Assembly (NCBI RefSeq): GCF_000002985.6
Contig: NC_003282.8
Coordinates: forward strand, 11,408,001 to 11,472,000
Origin: Caenorhabditis elegans
Taxonomy: Eukaryota; Nematoda; Chromadorea; Rhabditida; Rhabditidae
Direction: 5' to 3'
Length of the DNA: 64,000 nucleotides
In this document: positions 34,201-45,900 of the stretch, piece after piece
How positions within the stretch are numbered: position 1 is the stretch's first letter
Layout of the letters: every line of letters begins with the position of its first letter
Translations under genes and position numbers: made by a program
Notes under the pieces: generated by a model
What the model saw: the letters and a program-made list of their open reading frames with translations, nothing else
Told to the model about the DNA's origin: nothing
Database searches by the model: none

Positions 34201-37200
34201 GGTACAACTTCAGCTAAAGGAGCTGGTAGTGCATGGCAAGAAACAAATAGAGCGCCGTGCGAGGATGATTTTGATACAATTCGAGTAAGCTTATTTGAAG
34301 TATCAAATAAATATATATTCTCAATTTCAGCTTGTTTCAAATGGAGCTTATGGTGCAGTGTACCTCGTCCGTCATCGCGAAACACGCCAACGTTTTGCTT
34401 TGAAAAAGATGAATAAACAGACTTTGATGCTTCGAAACCAAGTGGATCAAGTATTCGCGGAACGAGATATTCTAACAATGGCAGATAATCCATTCGTTGT
34501 ATCATTTTATGGATCTTTTGAAACAAGACAATATTTATGCATGTTAATGGAATATGTTGAAGGTGGAGACTGTGCAGCTTTATTGAAATCTGCTGGAACT
34601 CTGCCAGTCGAACTTGTCAGATTATATGTGGCTGAAACGATTCTTGCCATCGAATATTTGCATTCTTATGGAATCGTTCATCGAGATTTGAAGCCCGACA
34701 AGTAAGTTTTAGTTTTTCTTTAACTTTTCATATTTTAAAAATTTATTTTTCAGTCTCCTTATCACTGCTATGGGTCATATCAAGTTGACAGATTTTGGAC
34801 TATCGAAAATTGGTTTAATGAATCGAACGACTCTTGTGGCTGAAGGATACGATGCGGTCGTAGAAACACAACAATTTCAAGATAAACAATTGTGTGGAAC
34901 TCCAGAGTAAGTACCATTCATTATTTATTCACTGCAAATTTTAAAATTATGAATTCAGGTACATTGCACCTGAAGTGATTCTTCGTCGAGGTTACGGAAA
35001 ACCTGTTGACTGGTGGGCTCTCGGAATTATCCTGTACGAGTTCCTTGTTGGAATTGTTCCATTTTTCGGTGAAACTCCAGAAGCACTATTTTCAAAGGTT
35101 CCTATAAGTTGCAGTTATTTGTCTAAATTCTATATTTTTAAGGTTATAAGTGAAGACGTCGAGTATCCAGAAGAGGATGAAGCATTGCCGCCTGAAGCCG
35201 CAGATTTATGTCGACGACTACTCGAAAAAAATCCAGCAGAACGGCTTGGAACTCTGAATGGAGCTGCTCAGCTAATGGCTCATGAATTCTTCATTCTTCT
35301 AGATTTTACATCACTTCTCAGACAGAAAGCCGAATTCGTACCACAGTTGGATAATGAAGAAGATACTAGCTATTTTGATAGTAAGAATTAGTTTTCCATT
35401 TTAAAATTATTTTTGTTATGATTCGTTTAGCACGAACGGATCGGTACAATCATGAGGCTGAAAGCTGTGGAGAAGAAGAGATTGTCGGATCCTCAGCTGC
35501 TTCTTCAATGATGTTTCATTCATTCTCAACGGCCAGTCCACGTCATTCGATTGTTTCCATTGATCCAGCTCATCTTCCACATGTACGTCTATTTCTCTTC
35601 CGCTTATAAAAATTGAAACATTTTCAGCTCCTTTCCACTGCAAACGCAGCTGCTAAGGAAATCGAACGTTCTCATTCGGTTTCAATGTCATCGAGACCTG
35701 AAACTCGTCCAGAGCGATCTTATTCCACAGGACAAGCTCCTCCAGAGTTGTTTAAAGTGGGAGACGACAATACAAGCACAGTAAGGATAGGGATCTATAT
35801 TTTAATTTAAAAAATGTATTTTTCAGGCCGTGAATCTTCGTCGTCGCTTTTCGGCTCAACGCCACAATGTTTCCACCACATCCTCATCTGGAACAGGCTC
35901 TGGAACGTGTTTCGCTACTGCTGCTTCTTCAACTGATTCTTCAATTGATGCTTCATCACTTCCTTTGTTCCAACCTCCTTCCCGTTCTTCTATCGCCGAA
36001 CGTGGATCGCGATCACCGCTTCCGAAATTTTCGATTTCTTGCGAAGGAGAAGCTGGAGTGTCAAGATCCGGTGATGATCATGATGATTTGGATGATTCGA
36101 GAAATTCAACAATTGTATCAACTGCCTCATCCGGTGGTGCTGATGAAACTGTTCGATTCCGTCGACAAAGTTCCGGTCGAACACCAGCATCTCAACTTCA
36201 ACTGGTCATTCCATCGATTTCATCATCACAATCTTCACAATCAGCCGAACCTGCTAGAGAAACTTGTTACGTGGTAAGAATCCGAAGAAAAGTATTATTT
36301 TCGAATACTGAAATTTTTTCGTCAAAAACACAGAAAACCGAAAAATTTTGTAATATTTATTATCCTAATCAAAATTACACTTTTTATAATTTCAAATAGT
36401 AATTTTTAAAAAAGCTATAAAATCAAAAATGTTTTGACTTTTTCAGTATATCAGAATCAAGGGTATTATCGAAAATTTATTTTTAATTTTTTAAAAGGGA
36501 AAATCGAAAAATGGAAAAAAATTTCAGAGAAGATGAACAAGTAAATTCAATTTTTAATCAAATTAAAAACATGAGAAAACTATAATTTTTCTAAAAAGAA
36601 GAAAAAATGATCAACATTTCAAGATAGTTCAAGATAGAAAAATCAATTTTTTGCCAAACACACAACAAAAAACGATAATAGCGATAAACGAAAAATCTAC
36701 AGCCCTGGTGGTAAGATTTTTTAATACGCGATATCTAAAAAACAACTTATTCGAAGCTCATTTAATAAATTTACTATCTTTCAGATGTACCCTTCTGGAC
36801 CATCAACTTCTGTTGGCTCACAACTGTCGCCTGGCGGAGCATCAGTATCTTCAGCATCTTCATCAAATGACGTCGGATCTCCACATCCTCTTCCTCTTCA
36901 TCACGAACATCCATTGACATCACATGACAGTTCAGCTGCATCGTCTTCTACAGCTCCTTCAAAGACAATAACAATTCGAAAAGGACCATTCGGATTTGGA
37001 TTCACATTGAAATCTGTTCGAGTATATCTTGGAGAACACTCGGAATACTACACAATTGAACACATCGTTACTGCAGTTGTTGAAGGAAGTCCAGCATTTC
37101 ATGCTAATTTGCAGGCAGAAGACATGATAACTCATGTTAACGGCCATCCGGTTCACAACTTGACGCATCCACAATTAATGCATCGCCTTCTTGCAAACGG

Positions 37201-38645
37201 AAATGAACTGATTCTTCGTCTAGTTCCATTAGCAAATACTAGCATTCGTGAAGGTGCTGCTCGTCGCACTGTTGGAAAAATGGCACGTAAGAAGCCGAAG
37301 CGTCCACAGAGACGAGTTGTTCCTCTGGAAAAGAAGACTCGTAAACCATCAGCACTTTTGAGACGATTATCTGGAAAGCGAGCAACAAATGACATTGTTC
37401 CGGGAAGTTCGAGTCAGAAACAAGCATTCATGCCGAGAAGTGCATCAAGTCAGGATGGTTGTATTCTGACACATCTCCCAGGAACTTCGAAGATTTCACA
37501 GCAAGAAGCTTCTCAGGAACCATCAACATCATCACAGGGAATGGTCAGACGAAGTGTAAATGAGATAGAGGTGAGATTTTGAGTTCAAATATTTGCTTTG
37601 TTTCCCTACTCCCCCAATGCTTATTCTCTCCTTTTTTAGACAAACCGTCCTTCCTCCCTTCGTTCTACTTCCAATTCCCATCATCATCACCACCATCCCG
37701 CTTCCACATCCTCCGTAGCTTCTGCTCCTGCCACATTACCGTCGACAACTCCATCCAATCTGTCTCGAATGGCCTCTTCGTCTCCATCTTCGTCTGCTTC
37801 AAATTCTGGAACCTCTTCTCCTGCCGCCACATCTTCAGGCATTTCCATTGTAAAGCAGAAATCACAGTCGATAGCTGTTAGTCCTTTGGCAAGAGATACG
37901 CGAATGAGGTTTGTTTTAGAAGTTAATTTGATAAAAATTAAATAAATGCTCTGTGTTCGTTCTTGTCCATTAACTTGCTTTCTGCATTAAAAATTATAAG
38001 AAAATATATCATAACTTCACTAGATTTGGACATGGTTTGTTAAAGGCACATGATACTTATTTAGATGGGTTTTTGCGCGTAAAAAAGTTTATGGTAGTTT
38101 TGAAAAAGAAGTATACTTTGAAAACTGATTTAAAACAATTTTAACAGAAAAATAAAAGAAAACCATAAAATTCCGCAAAAATTCAACAAAAATATTACCA
38201 TAACTTTTTTTGCGCGCCGAGATCAAGAAAAAAAAGAAGAAAAAAACTATGCGCCTTTAAGAAGGAATTTTTCAAATTGTAATAAATTTCCTGCTCACTA
38301 ATATAATTGTTCTTTGAAATTTTCAGAAGTCCATCGCCATCTCATCTTCACCATCGTCCCGCGTCGAGTTCATACACAACACGGCCCGACGGCGTTGTAA
38401 CTCCGGCAACCTCGTCGTCTCCAAACAACAGCGGCTTCGTCCAAGATCTGATTTCTTCTAGACAGTCACCGAATCTAAGTGCTCGACGTCGTTCATATCA
38501 ACCAACTACCACAACTTCAATGATCGTACCACCGACTACCCATCATTTGCGTGGTTTCTCTGCAGCTGCACAATCAGCTCAGGACTTACTGAATCGATTG
38601 CTTCCAAAACAAGACAACAATAGTGATTCTGGATCGAAAAAATGA
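22277..38645 (+). CDS. kin-4: MAST-family serine/threonine kinase with PDZ domain
   Basis: Twenty in-frame exons: 22277-22741, 25074-25196, 28542-28770, 29512-29905, 31156-31285, 31494-31672, 31723-31999, 33214-33399, 33857-34070, 34118-34284, 34331-34701, 34754-34906, 34959-35097, 35143-35380, 35431-35582, 35628-35780, 35827-36273, 36785-37570, 37640-37908 and 38327-38645, about 1796 residues. Order: Ser/Pro-rich N-terminus; MAST-specific domain ([39 protein letters not shown]); AGC kinase with [15 protein letters not shown] lysine near 813, HRDLKPDN near 905, DFG near 925 and CGTPEYIAPEV; PDZ near 1398-1490 ([15 protein letters not shown]); Ser- and His-rich tail. MAST kinases bind PTEN and microtubule partners through PDZ; that is family knowledge. 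The frame stays open upstream of 22277 to the acceptor at 22239, so alternative first exons and N-termini are likely. Confidence 0.93.
22742..25073 (+). other. kin-4 intron 1 (2.3 kb) with dispersed repeat and polypurine tract
   Basis: Contains a GC-rich segment at about 23340-23470 with repeated AGGCG/GGCGT words. A polypurine run (AAG/AGG repeats) spans 23917-23968. Near 24515-24605, words such as TAGGCACGTAGGCAGG and CGTGCCTGCCTA pair as an inverted repeat. No exon is evident. Confidence 0.5.
23917..23968. repeat. Polypurine (GAA/GGA) microsatellite
   Basis: An uninterrupted purine run of about 50 bases built from GAAGGA, GGAGGA and GGAGAA units, inside kin-4 intron 1. Confidence 0.8.
25197..28541 (+). 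other. kin-4 intron 2 (3.3 kb)
   Basis: AT-rich. A long open stretch at 25749-26006 is the only ORF of note and resembles nothing known. The large size leaves room for an internal promoter of shorter kin-4 isoforms, but the sequence shows no proof. Confidence 0.4.
32041..32545. repeat. Palindromic repeat element inside kin-4 intron
   Basis: Thirty-nt arms at 32086-32115 and 32496-32525 are inverted copies with one mismatch, sharing TACGGTACC and GGTCTCGACACGACC. A second, nested hairpin lies at about 32262-32345, where ATTGCTAATTAGCGAG pairs with CTCGCTTTTAGCAAT. The element lies in the intron 32000-33213. This GGTCTCGACACGACC palindrome belongs to a repeat family common in C. elegans. Confidence 0.8.
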
Positions 38646-39762
38646 ATTATATAATTATATCTTGCCTTGTTTCTCTTATCACAAATCATGTTTGTAAATA
38701 CTTATTTCTTCTTTTTCCAAAATTCTCTTTCCAATCTAAAACCTAGTCATTTGACGTCACAATGCCTTTCCAATCTAATTTTGTAACCTATCTACACTAT
38801 TTTCTTCCTTCATAATTCTTTCATCTGTTCTTAATATATCTAACCATTTTTCTTCTCCCTAAATATTTCCATTCTGTTATATTCTAGTTTCTCTTCCGGC
38901 TCTGTCCACCGTTTCCCCGCACCACGCCCATTGATAATTAGTAGGCTTCTTGGCCTATGATTAAATTCAAAAAAAAAATCAGAAAGCTACTACGTGTTTT
39001 TTCCCTAATTAATTCCGCTACTTTACGTTATGTTCAAGAAATGAAAGCATTGATTGATCTAGAAAAAGTCTTGTTTTATTTAGAGGATTTGAAGAAGAAT
39101 CGAGAAATGTGCAATTTGGGAATTCGAAGTCTACAAAAACGAATTTTCTTGGAATACGTTTTTGATGAGAATCGGAAATTCGAATAAATTATTACAAAAA
39201 ATCACACAATTTCCTCTAGTTATTTAATTTCTCAAAAAATTGCTTAGCTGCTTCCATATTTCGGACAAACATTCGAACGGTTTTTGTTCAAACATTTAAA
39301 ATAATCCCTAAAACGTAGGTTTCCATATTAAAAAAAATATTTTCTCGAAGTTTCAAAAGTAAAGAAAAAAAATGAAACAAGATCTTCTGCTTCAGTGATT
39401 TTCAACGTTTCGGACACCAAACAGAAATTGAATTTTCACTGGTCCTTTCCAACTTTTCAAGAATTGCTTAGAAAACAAAACATATATATGCCTCCCACGC
39501 CGAACTCAAATTCAATCTAAATATATTTCCTTTGTTTATTATCTCGCTATTTTAGAATATCACATTTTGTTTGTCTGGGATTCGAGTTGTATTTATTTTT
39601 CAAATGAGACTACGAAAAAAGAGAGTAGTCCGCATAAAAGTTCAATTTATCTAAAGACTCGCTGGATCTGAATCACAACAGTTCTGATTCGATTCACATC
39701 AACTTGGATCGTCCGTATTCAAATTGATGAAAACTGTCAGGATACATAGCCACCAGGAGTAA
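38646..39762 (+). other. kin-4 3' region with possible 76-codon ORF
   Basis: No AATAAA follows the kin-4 stop closely. ATTAAA occurs at about 38960 and AATAAA at 39182-39187, so the 3' UTR may run about 550 nt. Within it, 38957-39187 is an open frame of 76 codons rich in Lys, Glu and Leu, and its stop overlaps the AATAAA. It could be 3' UTR by chance or a small gene. Confidence 0.4.
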
Positions 39763-39939
39763 TTAGCTTGAAACCGACGATTTCCCGAGGTAGTTGGTCA
39801 CTATGATATCGGTGTGTAGAGCCACGCCCTCTTCGACTGTCATTTTTTGGAAATCCAACGTCAGACAGTCTTTTTTGGAGATACGCAGATCTTTGAAAAT
39901 TTTTCTGATGGAATCCGATAGAGCACTAAAACTCATCAT
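39763..39939 (-). pseudogene. Orphan coding-like exon, 58 codons
   Basis: On the minus strand, ATG at 39939 opens 58 codons to a TAA at 39763-39765. The frame stays open upstream to a good acceptor (AATTTCTAG, ending at 39950), so this looks like a terminal exon. The peptide has balanced composition (KDLRISKKDCLTLDFQ, EEGVALHTDIIVTNYLG), unlike the Phe/Lys/Asn-rich random frames around it. I do not recognise the family. No partner exon was found upstream, so it may be a gene fragment. Confidence 0.4.
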
Positions 39940-39950
39940 GTTTGGGGCAC

Positions 39951-42900
39951 TAGAAATTTCAAATGGAATATGGGATATTCATCTATAGCTAATAATGAAT
40001 TTGTTCTATAAAGGTCTATAACTTTGTCTAAAGCAGGAATAAGAAAAAGCCCACAATCGGCTAATGCTAAAATATTTGAGAATTATGAATATTTAATTTT
40101 TACTTTGTTAACTTTCGTGGTTTCTGAGATATGGTTTCCTGAACAGTGAAGTCCCGCTCACTGCTCATTTTAAAATATTTTTGGTATTAGTTTTTGGAAG
40201 ACCTGTATTTCAAAAAGTAATAAAGATGAAAACATATAAATAAGCATTAATTATAGAAAAAATATTTCTGATTCAATTCCCTGTTGATAGTGTGCTTTCA
40301 ATGTTTCTAGTATTCAAGATATACTTGTTTCAAAGTCCCTTCTTTTTTTTAGTTGATGAGGGAGTTATTTCAAAAACCAAAGGATTATGATTTATTGTAT
40401 CATTGTTCTTTTTTTTTATTTTGAAAGTCTAAACTACAAAAATTAGAACAACATTTTGGATAAATTACTAAAAAAAACTTTATGAACATCAAATAATTTT
40501 ATTTTATTGAAATAAATAGCAATTCTAGAAGTGAATAATCTATTTGAACGTACATTTCTTTGTTCATTTTTCAATTTATTTTCTAATTCTTCATCGCTTT
40601 ATTTATGCTTTAATTAGAATGCCCATTGTATTATATTTTCACATCGTATATATTTTCCAATTGCATCTTACTGTCATAGTATCTGCACACGTGAATATAT
40701 ACTTTAAGATCTAGAACTTTGGTTCTTTCACTAGCAATCTACGTGTCTTAACTTTCATTAAAAAGAGTCCTCATTAAATATTACTACGTTTTCCAATAAT
40801 ATTTGATAAATCTTAAAAAATATATTCCATGTCACTTGAACGAGGAGAATATGAATTTTTCATAAATCTAGCGTGTTCAGGAAATCATTTTTCTGATTTC
40901 TGGAATTCCATCAAAAATACCTTGACACTAAAAATATTTTGAAATCATTCTCAATTAGGAGTGTGCAAAATTTCTGTTAATAGAGGAGGCAGAGATTATT
41001 TTCAAGTTTCTGACAATTTTCAATAGCTAATGTTATGCCTATAAACTTTGCTGTCAAATTAAATATAATCTTTGAAATTACGTGCCAAACTGAATTTTAA
41101 ATCCCTGATGCACAGCTTCTCAAAATTTCTGCGCCACCTCACAAAACCACGGACCTTCAAGCAAGTATTTATTGGAACTTATAGCTATAGAAAAGTTGAA
41201 ATCAAACAATTAACTGGACATAGATTAAAGTATTTTTTCTGCAATTCATGATTAAATTTATGGTATAAGTCTTCTTAACTTTCCGAGATATGGGTCTTCC
41301 AAAAAGTTTTACCAGAAATTCGCAAAATTTTGGGCAACCTTCTTGTTCAGGAAGTCATTTTTGAAAAACCACTGGAGTTTCTGAAACAAAATTTAAAATT
41401 TCGTGATTCCTAAATATTTTGGAACATTTGGCCAATTATGGACTTTTTTTTTCAACAAAGTTATACACCTTTCTTCGAAAAAGTATCTTTTAGCAATAAA
41501 ATTGTGAGTACCCCATAGTTCTATGTATTTATAATTTGTACCAAACATAATACTTTCAGTGCTCTTTCTAATTTCATAGTCAGTGTTCTAGAATGTTACT
41601 GTTTCTCAAAACAAACAGTGTTATTTTCGCAGAAACGATAAGAACTTTCAAGTGGATGCCCTCTTATTTTTGAAACAGAAACGATCGGAGATGAGTATTT
41701 CTCATGGGAACTGAAAATATTTGACAAACTACATTCATGGCACTTTGCTTTGAAAGTTCAAATGTTTTTTTTTGGTGGAGTAAATTCTTCAATTTGCTCC
41801 TTCTTTTCGTTGTATTTTTTCGTGTAAAGACGAAACTTGGTCGTTAATTATTCTATGTTAGTAGGGAAAAGCGAAACAAAGCTGAAGACGCATGTCACTT
41901 TCTTTTCTTTTTGTCTTCCTTAATCTGTCAATTATTTGGGTTGAAAAAAAACTAGAAAATTAATAAATTGTTTTATCCAATTGACTCCTATATTTCTGAA
42001 CTTTAAAATTACAGCAATAATTTTTGATTTCTAGTAAAAAAATTAAAAGTGTACTAGTTTCTACCGGGAAGCAACATACAGATGTTCAGAAATAGTCGCA
42101 CTTTCGATTCTGCATTTCTGCAATAAATTGTTTATTTATTTAATTTATTGCATCCCAACTTTTTTTACTTTATTCTAGTGCATGCATTGAATTCAAAGTA
42201 GCTTCGAAAGTATAATCAAGTAGAGTGAATAAAAAGAAAAACTTTTAGAATTCAAATGACGTTCTGAAGCGACATTCAATTTCAATAATTGAATTAGTCT
42301 TTTCATTTTTAAAGGTTGGATTCTAAGGTACGCTTTTTTAAGAATTATTCTAGAATAAAACTTTCTAAAAACTTACATATTAAAATTGGTAGAAAGTGAG
42401 TAGTTTTCTTGAAAATTCTGAGATGGAAAAAAGTTAAAGAATTATCAATTAACATCAAATACCAAATCTGTAAATATTTGCACGTTAAGCACAAAAACTG
42501 AAGATTAACTTCGTTCCACTTCCTTTTTGCACATATGTTTCCGGGGGCACTTTCTCTTTTTTTTTCGGGAGCTCTTAGTCGATGTTAATGAAAATGGGAA
42601 AAGTAAGTTGTTTCTTTTTTTCAATCTTTCGATTCTGTGTGTTTAGTTTAGTGTCTACCTTTCAAGGCTTTGTGGAATGTTTGGTTCTACATTCACCGAA
42701 AAAAGAAACAGTTAAACAGTTAAATTTGATCAGATCCCAAAGTGAAAAACTTTCAGCCCCGCTGAATATGATTATTTTAAAGACTTCAGACACTGCAAGT
42801 TAAGATAATTATTACTTTTTTTTTTAATATTTGCTCTCGTCATCGTCTCATGTGCTTGTCTGTCACATGTTTACCCTATAATTACAGTAATTTGTCCTTC

Positions 42901-45900
42901 ACTTCTCCAACAAAAAAGTCATGCGTAGGTTGTTTAAATCAGGGGCTTTTCACACTGAAAAGTAGCAATTTGTGAGAAAACGTATGTGCTAAAGGATTCT
43001 AAATGATTTCTGATGTCTTCTTATCCTTGTCCTCCATTCATTTGTTGGAATATCTTCTCTTTTTTCGCCTACTTTCTGCTTAATTATTCATTAAGATGAC
43101 TATTCGATTCAAATGATGAGAGTGTATGTTTCAGCTATATTTTTTAAGGTTTTTGAAAAACTGATGTAATTGGAAGTTTTTATAGGTTTTTGATGTAGTT
43201 GTTTTTGTTAAAAATAATATTTCAATAATCATATTAGTCATTTGGTTCTCTAGAGGGCACCAAAATTGACGGTCTTCTATGGCGTGCTCGGCGTGTTCGT
43301 TTTTTTCACAAATCAAAACCGCAAAAAACAGGATGGAATCGGAGCATCTTAACAATTCATTTTTAAATTCAATTGAATTGCGAACTAAATATCACACCTT
43401 GAATTTATGCTAAATACGCAAAAAACTGCAATAAAAATCTATTTTTGCTTAATTTTTCAATTCCCATCGTTTTCTGTGTTTTGCTCGAAGTTCATGATTT
43501 TTTTTTAATTTTTGGAATTTTTTTGGAATTTTATTGTGATTTCCTTCTAAATTCTTACTTGACATTGCACATACATGCGCTCTGTCAAACTTTCAGAAAT
43601 CTTTAAACTCTGACCTCTAACCTACTAGAAATCATTAGTCACTTTTCCTTATTCTCCAACTTCCTCTCGGTTCACTAATTTTGTATTGTTTTTCCAATCT
43701 TCTTCTCGGCCAGACTTTTTCAGTTTCTCCCCAACTTCAAACTCCATAACTCGAACCTCACTTTTTCCGAACAAATCTGAAAATGCAATTAAAAATTAAA
43801 AGTAACACCTGATTATTCTTTCTTCGATATTATTTAAAACACGAGAAGGAAGAAAAGTCAACTCGCCATTTAATACCAATTTCACCTGTTTTCACCCCTT
43901 TCTTTCAATAAATGCCGGTTGAATTTTTAAGCGAATTGCACGTGCTCAAGTTTTTGAAACGGAGATAACATTTGAGCGATAAAACTAGAAATTAGATACC
44001 TATAGTCTAATTCGCAGAATTTTATGTCGAAATTATATAGTAATTGTGTAGTCTTACTCTTTTCATAGTTCTGTTTCTCTCACGATTCATACATGCTAAC
44101 AAAAATTGAGTTCAGGTTATAATCACTGTACTTAACTACACCTCTACCAACTTCTTGGTCCATGCCATATCGCTTGTATTTAGCTTTTTTAATGAGTCAC
44201 CAAACTTTGATTGAACTTGCGACCCAAATCGCCTTGCGGTCCTAAAATTTCCACAAATTTGTCAAAATGTTCTGTGTGAGCTGTGCGTAGACTGTGGACC
44301 GACAAGCGAGCTGCCGGCCTTCTCGAAAAGATTGCAATTTGCAGGTCAACCCATTGCCCCACATCTATAAGGATATGCCTGGCAAAAAGGTACCCTCGTA
44401 GAAATTATAATAGATATAACTTTTAAAACGTTGGTAATAATAGGCATTCATTGAATTGTAAAATATTGCATCTCATTGGTGTGATATTTTCGAAATCATT
44501 ATACAATCAATTCAAATAATCGTAATTCCCTCAGATTTATCATGAAAATTTATCTTCCAAAAAATTAGATTAAGTGAAAACTTTTAGTAGCTCTTTTTGG
44601 CTTTTATCAAATACCAGTCATATATTTTATATTTCAAAATATAATTGAAAACTGAACTTTACTTATCAATGAAGCATATTATGATATTAGGCAATCCCTT
44701 TTAATATCAAAATATAGTTTGCACTTCATGTTCTGAGCACAATGTCTGGGATGTTAATTATCGAAAAAGTGAAAATGTATTCTTTTCGTGCAAAATTCAA
44801 GTAGTTTTCCCATGTTGATTACTCTGTGGCCAGTCTTTTTTGCAAGATTAATTCATTATTTGTACTTTCTTTTCCTCTTTTTTCGGATTCTAACTTCTAT
44901 GGGACCCTCCCTCAGACACAATAGTTCAACAAAATGAATATTTTGAAAGGAAACGACTCTTGATTCTTTTTTCTCTTTTCTTTCTCCTGTTCCAATGAAA
45001 AATGGACACAATTTGTTTATTTTTAATCGTCGACTTGTGACTACTTTCTGCCTCTTCTCTAAAGGAAGTTTTACATTTTATTTTCTGACAAAAATGATAG
45101 ATGATGATCGCTGACAAAATGTTCTGAGAAGGGTCGCAAAAGACGGAAAAAACAAATAAAATGTCTTGTGGGCGGAAAAATGGAAACAGATTTATCACGC
45201 AGATGTACCAAGAAAATGGACATTTTGGGGACCTTCGGGTGGAGTTTACCAATGAAATATGTGTTTCTTTTAAGATTTTTGATTCTCAAAAAGTTAGGTA
45301 AAAGTAAGAAAAAACAGTTGAAATATTTATCTGGAGAATTCTAGGATAACCACATAAGGATCTTGCTTATGATAAGGCTTCCAGGTAGAGAGCTCAGTGA
45401 ATACGGGCCTGCCTTAAACCTGCCTGCCGAAAACTTGGTCTAGACTAAAGACACAATTATAGAAAATATTATGTATTCCTAGTTTTACTTATCACATTTG
45501 GAATAAAATCCACATGGTAGGCAGCATTTTTCAAAGACGTAGAAGCCACCTGTTAGTGTTTTTAAAACACATTTTTGATGTGAAATTTTTTTTCAAACGA
45601 AAAATAATTAACAATTAACGTTTTATTCCATTTTTTAAGTTCCAATCATCAAAACAAATTCTGACTTCCATCAAATTGAAAACAAATATCCATTCCTTAA
45701 ACTTTTCCTGAGACCAATTTCCTCGTTTATCCAAGTCTATTTTCAAAAGCTCGGCACACTTTTCCATTCTGTTATTGCTAGGTTTTTGATCTATTCTATT
45801 ATGAATATGTTTTCTACTTTCAAAAGTTCAAAATTTGCTATTTTTAATTTTTCAATTCTCAACGTACCAATCTATGACCGTTGGGATATTTCAAGTTTAC

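Noticed and set aside
35867-36277. 136-codon alternative-frame ORF in a kin-4 exon
   Set aside because: The other frame continues the kinase protein with good splice joins; this one is a shadow rich in Leu and His.
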